DNA of 7,042 bases from Gammaproteobacteria bacterium RIFCSPHIGHO2_12_FULL_37_34 (GTDB taxonomy: Bacteria > Pseudomonadota > Gammaproteobacteria > DSM-16500), in assembly GCA_001801495.1 (NCBI GenBank), contig MGXW01000050.1, forward strand, positions 1 through 7,042, in the 5' to 3' direction. The notes below the pieces were generated by a model. It saw nothing but the letters and a program-made list of their open reading frames with translations, had not been told where the DNA came from and did not search any database. Each line of letters begins with the position of its first letter. Positions within the stretch are counted from its first letter, which is position 1. This document shows positions 5,803 to 7,042 of this stretch, one piece after another. A program made the position numbers and the translations under genes.

Positions 5803-5900
5803 CTCGGGAACGTACATCCCTGTACTCGGCGCTTTAAACCATCCATGGCCGCGACGTCCCTCGTTTACATAAGCAATGACAGAGTTTAATGAACATTCTC
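5767..5900. mobile_element. MITE-like palindromic intergenic element
   Basis: The 134-bp unit has 36-bp near-perfect terminal inverted repeats around a 62-bp core (5803-5864) that is about 60% GC, against less than 40% outside. The core continues the palindrome: GGGA (5806-5809) and CGT (5811-5813) pair with ACGTCCC (5854-5860) with one bulged A. It also contains a small hairpin, GTACA-tccc-TGTAC (5812-5825), and the palindromes TTTAAA (5833-5838) and CCATGG (5843-5848). It has no credible gene, so it would need a transposase from elsewhere. The 8-bp direct repeats on both sides support insertion as a unit. A transcript from either side would fold into a long hairpin that could protect or end the ClC and hutI messages, although no U-tract follows it. 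Confidence 0.75.
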
Positions 5901-5903
5901 TTA
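5865..5903. repeat. Right arm of long inverted repeat
   Basis: This arm is the reverse complement of 5764-5802 apart from one base at 5892. It ends 5 bp before the hutI stop codon. Confidence 0.93.
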
Positions 5904-5908
5904 AATAA
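5901..5908. repeat. Right copy of 8-bp direct repeat (candidate target-site duplication)
   Basis: TTAAATAA matches 5759-5766. Taking out the element and one copy leaves the ClC stop codon and the hutI stop codon (5911-5909, read on the minus strand) only 4 nt apart, a plausible original junction of two convergent genes. Confidence 0.6.
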
Positions 5909-7042
5909 TTACTGAATGATTTTCCCTGCTTTTACCAATTGATCAATAAAATCCAATCCCATGTAATAGGCTAATTCAGCAGGGTCTTTAGTATGCCATA
6001 CAATAAAATCGGCTATTTTACCTACTGTTAGTGTGCCTAGCGATGCTTCTAATCCAAGTGCTTTTGCTGCATGTTTGGTGGCACCGAGTAATGCTTCTTC
6101 TGGTGTCAAATGAAATAAAGTACACGCCATATTTAAAATGAGTAACATGGATAGAATGGGTGAGGTACCGGGATTGCAATCTGTTGCAATAGCAATGGGG
6201 ATATGATATTGACGTAATAAATCAATGGGCGGCAATTGTTTTTCTTGCAAGAAATAAAATGCACCTGGAAGTAATACGGCTACTGTTCCTGATGTTGATA
6301 GAGCATGTACACCCGCTTCATCAAGATATTCAAGATGATCAACAGATAGCGCATGATAATGGGCAGCAAGTGTGGCACCACCTCTATTTGATAATTGTTC
6401 TGCATGACATTTAATAGCTAAACCATGCGCTTTGGCGGCTTCAAAAACACGCTTGGTTTGTTCTATATTAAAAGCAATTTTTTCACAAAAAACATCAACA
6501 GCATCAGCCAATTTTTCTTTAGCAACACGTGGAATCATTTCATTGCATACAAGATCAAGGTAATCATCAGGTTTCCCTTGAAACTCAGGCGGAATGGTAT
6601 GTGCTCCCAGAAAAGTTCTGTAAATGGTTAGGGGTAAGTTGTCTTCAATTTGTTTTGCAACGCGAAGCATTTTCAATTCTGTTGGCCAATCTAGGCCATA
6701 ACCCGATTTAATTTCTAGGGTGGTTACGCCACTTTTTAATAATGCTTGTGCTCTACTTAGGCTTGCTTTTAAAAGTTCTTTTTCCGAAATTGCTCGCGTG
6801 GCTAGAACGGTTGCATGAATGCCACCACCTTGATGTGCAATGTCTTTATAAGATACGCCTTGCAGTCTTAACTCAAATTCATGCGCGCGATTTCCTGCAT
6901 ATACCAAATGAGTGTGACAATCGATTAACCCAGGAGTGATACATCGTCCTTGTAAATCATGACAGGAGATAGCAAGTTCTTGGGGAGAGGATGATAAGTC
7001 TTGCATAGGCCCAAGCCAGGCAATTTTATTTTCTTTTACTGC
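5909..7042 (-). CDS. hutI: Imidazolonepropionase HutI, N-terminus cut by window end
   Basis: HutI hydrolyses 4-imidazolone-5-propanoate to N-formimino-L-glutamate, the third step of histidine degradation, in the cytoplasm. The frame stays open to base 7042, so the true start lies outside; 377 residues are visible of about 400 usual. Counting from the first visible residue: KIAWLGP (6-12), TPGLIDCHTHLVYAGNR (36-52, metal ligands His43 and His45), GGGIHATV (72-79), GVTTLEIKSGYGLD (105-118), CHAEQ (212-216, metal-ligand His213), DHLEY (235-239, His236) and IATDCNPGTSP (285-295, Asp288). All key residues of this amidohydrolase-superfamily enzyme are present, so it should be active. The Met encoded at 7006 is internal because family sequence continues before it. 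No other hut genes are in view; they may lie beyond 7042. It converges on the ClC gene across the palindromic element. Confidence 0.95.
   Translation of the reverse strand, partial: AVKENKIAWLGPMQDLSSSPQELAISCHDLQGRCITPGLIDCHTHLVYAGNRAHEFELRLQGVSYKDIAHQGGGIHATVLATRAISEKELLKASLSRAQALLKSGVTTLEIKSGYGLDWPTELKMLRVAKQIEDNLPLTIYRTFLGAHTIPPEFQGKPDDYLDLVCNEMIPRVAKEKLADAVDVFCEKIAFNIEQTKRVFEAAKAHGLAIKCHAEQLSNRGGATLAAHYHALSVDHLEYLDEAGVHALSTSGTVAVLLPGAFYFLQEKQLPPIDLLRQYHIPIAIATDCNPGTSPILSMLLILNMACTLFHLTPEEALLGATKHAAKALGLEASLGTLTVGKIADFIVWHTKDPAELAYYMGLDFIDQLVKAGKIIQ

Noticed and set aside
5678..5872. Open frame running through the end of the ClC gene into the palindromic element
   Set aside because: It is out of frame with the ClC gene, and its second half is simply the element's left arm and core; no family resemblance.
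5764..5903. Element as an IS630/mariner-type MITE with TA target duplication
   Set aside because: The inverted repeats do begin with TA and end with TA, but the longer exact duplication TTAAATAA explains these bases better. TA insertion stays as a second choice.
6425..6939. Plus-strand open frames inside hutI
   Set aside because: They are antisense to a gene with all HutI catalytic motifs and have no ribosome binding sites or family features.

Overview
The window is AT-rich (roughly 35-40% GC by eye) and packed with short-spaced bacterial genes. The gene set suggests a gammaproteobacterium of the Legionellales (Legionella, Coxiella, Berkiella or Aquicella type). The strongest clue is an ankyrin protein that looks like the Dot/Icm effector AnkH/LegA3. 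This assignment rests on recognising protein families, not on a database search.

Layout, left to right. (1) Positions 1-447 (+) hold the C-terminal part of a heme oxygenase of the HO-1 fold, cut by the window start, with a hydrophobic C-terminal tail that could anchor it in a membrane. (2) Positions 542-1021 (+) hold an unrecognised, charged, coiled-coil-prone protein with its own likely promoter. It lies 9 nt before (3) the AnkH-like protein at 1031-2419 (+), which has N-terminal ankyrin repeats and a cysteine-protease-like domain. (4) On the minus strand, 4320 down to 2411, sits a complete bufABC operon. bufA encodes a secreted four-cysteine DUF2282 precursor peptide, bufB a DUF692 multinuclear iron oxidase that modifies cysteines, and bufC its DUF2063 partner. 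Such operons make copper-binding bufferins. bufC ends overlap the end of the ankyrin gene by 9 nt. (5) Divergent from bufA is a ClC-type chloride channel/transporter (about 4368-5762, +) without CBS domains. The short region between bufA and this gene carries a bufA -10 box and an inverted repeat placed like an operator. (6) Between the ClC gene and the next gene is a MITE-like palindromic element of about 134 bp with long inverted repeats, bounded by an 8-bp direct repeat. (7) From 7042 down to 5909 (-) lies imidazolonepropionase HutI of histidine degradation, whose N-terminus is cut off by the window end.

Only bufABC clearly works as one pathway: BufC is thought to help present the BufA precursor to BufB, which oxidises its cysteines, and the product is exported to bind copper. 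Heme oxygenase (iron release from heme) and the bufferin system (copper tolerance) both fit metal handling in a host-associated bacterium, but they are on opposite strands and nothing here shows that they are co-regulated. Every gap between genes is shorter than 300 bases. No tRNA, rRNA, CRISPR array or complete transposase gene was seen.
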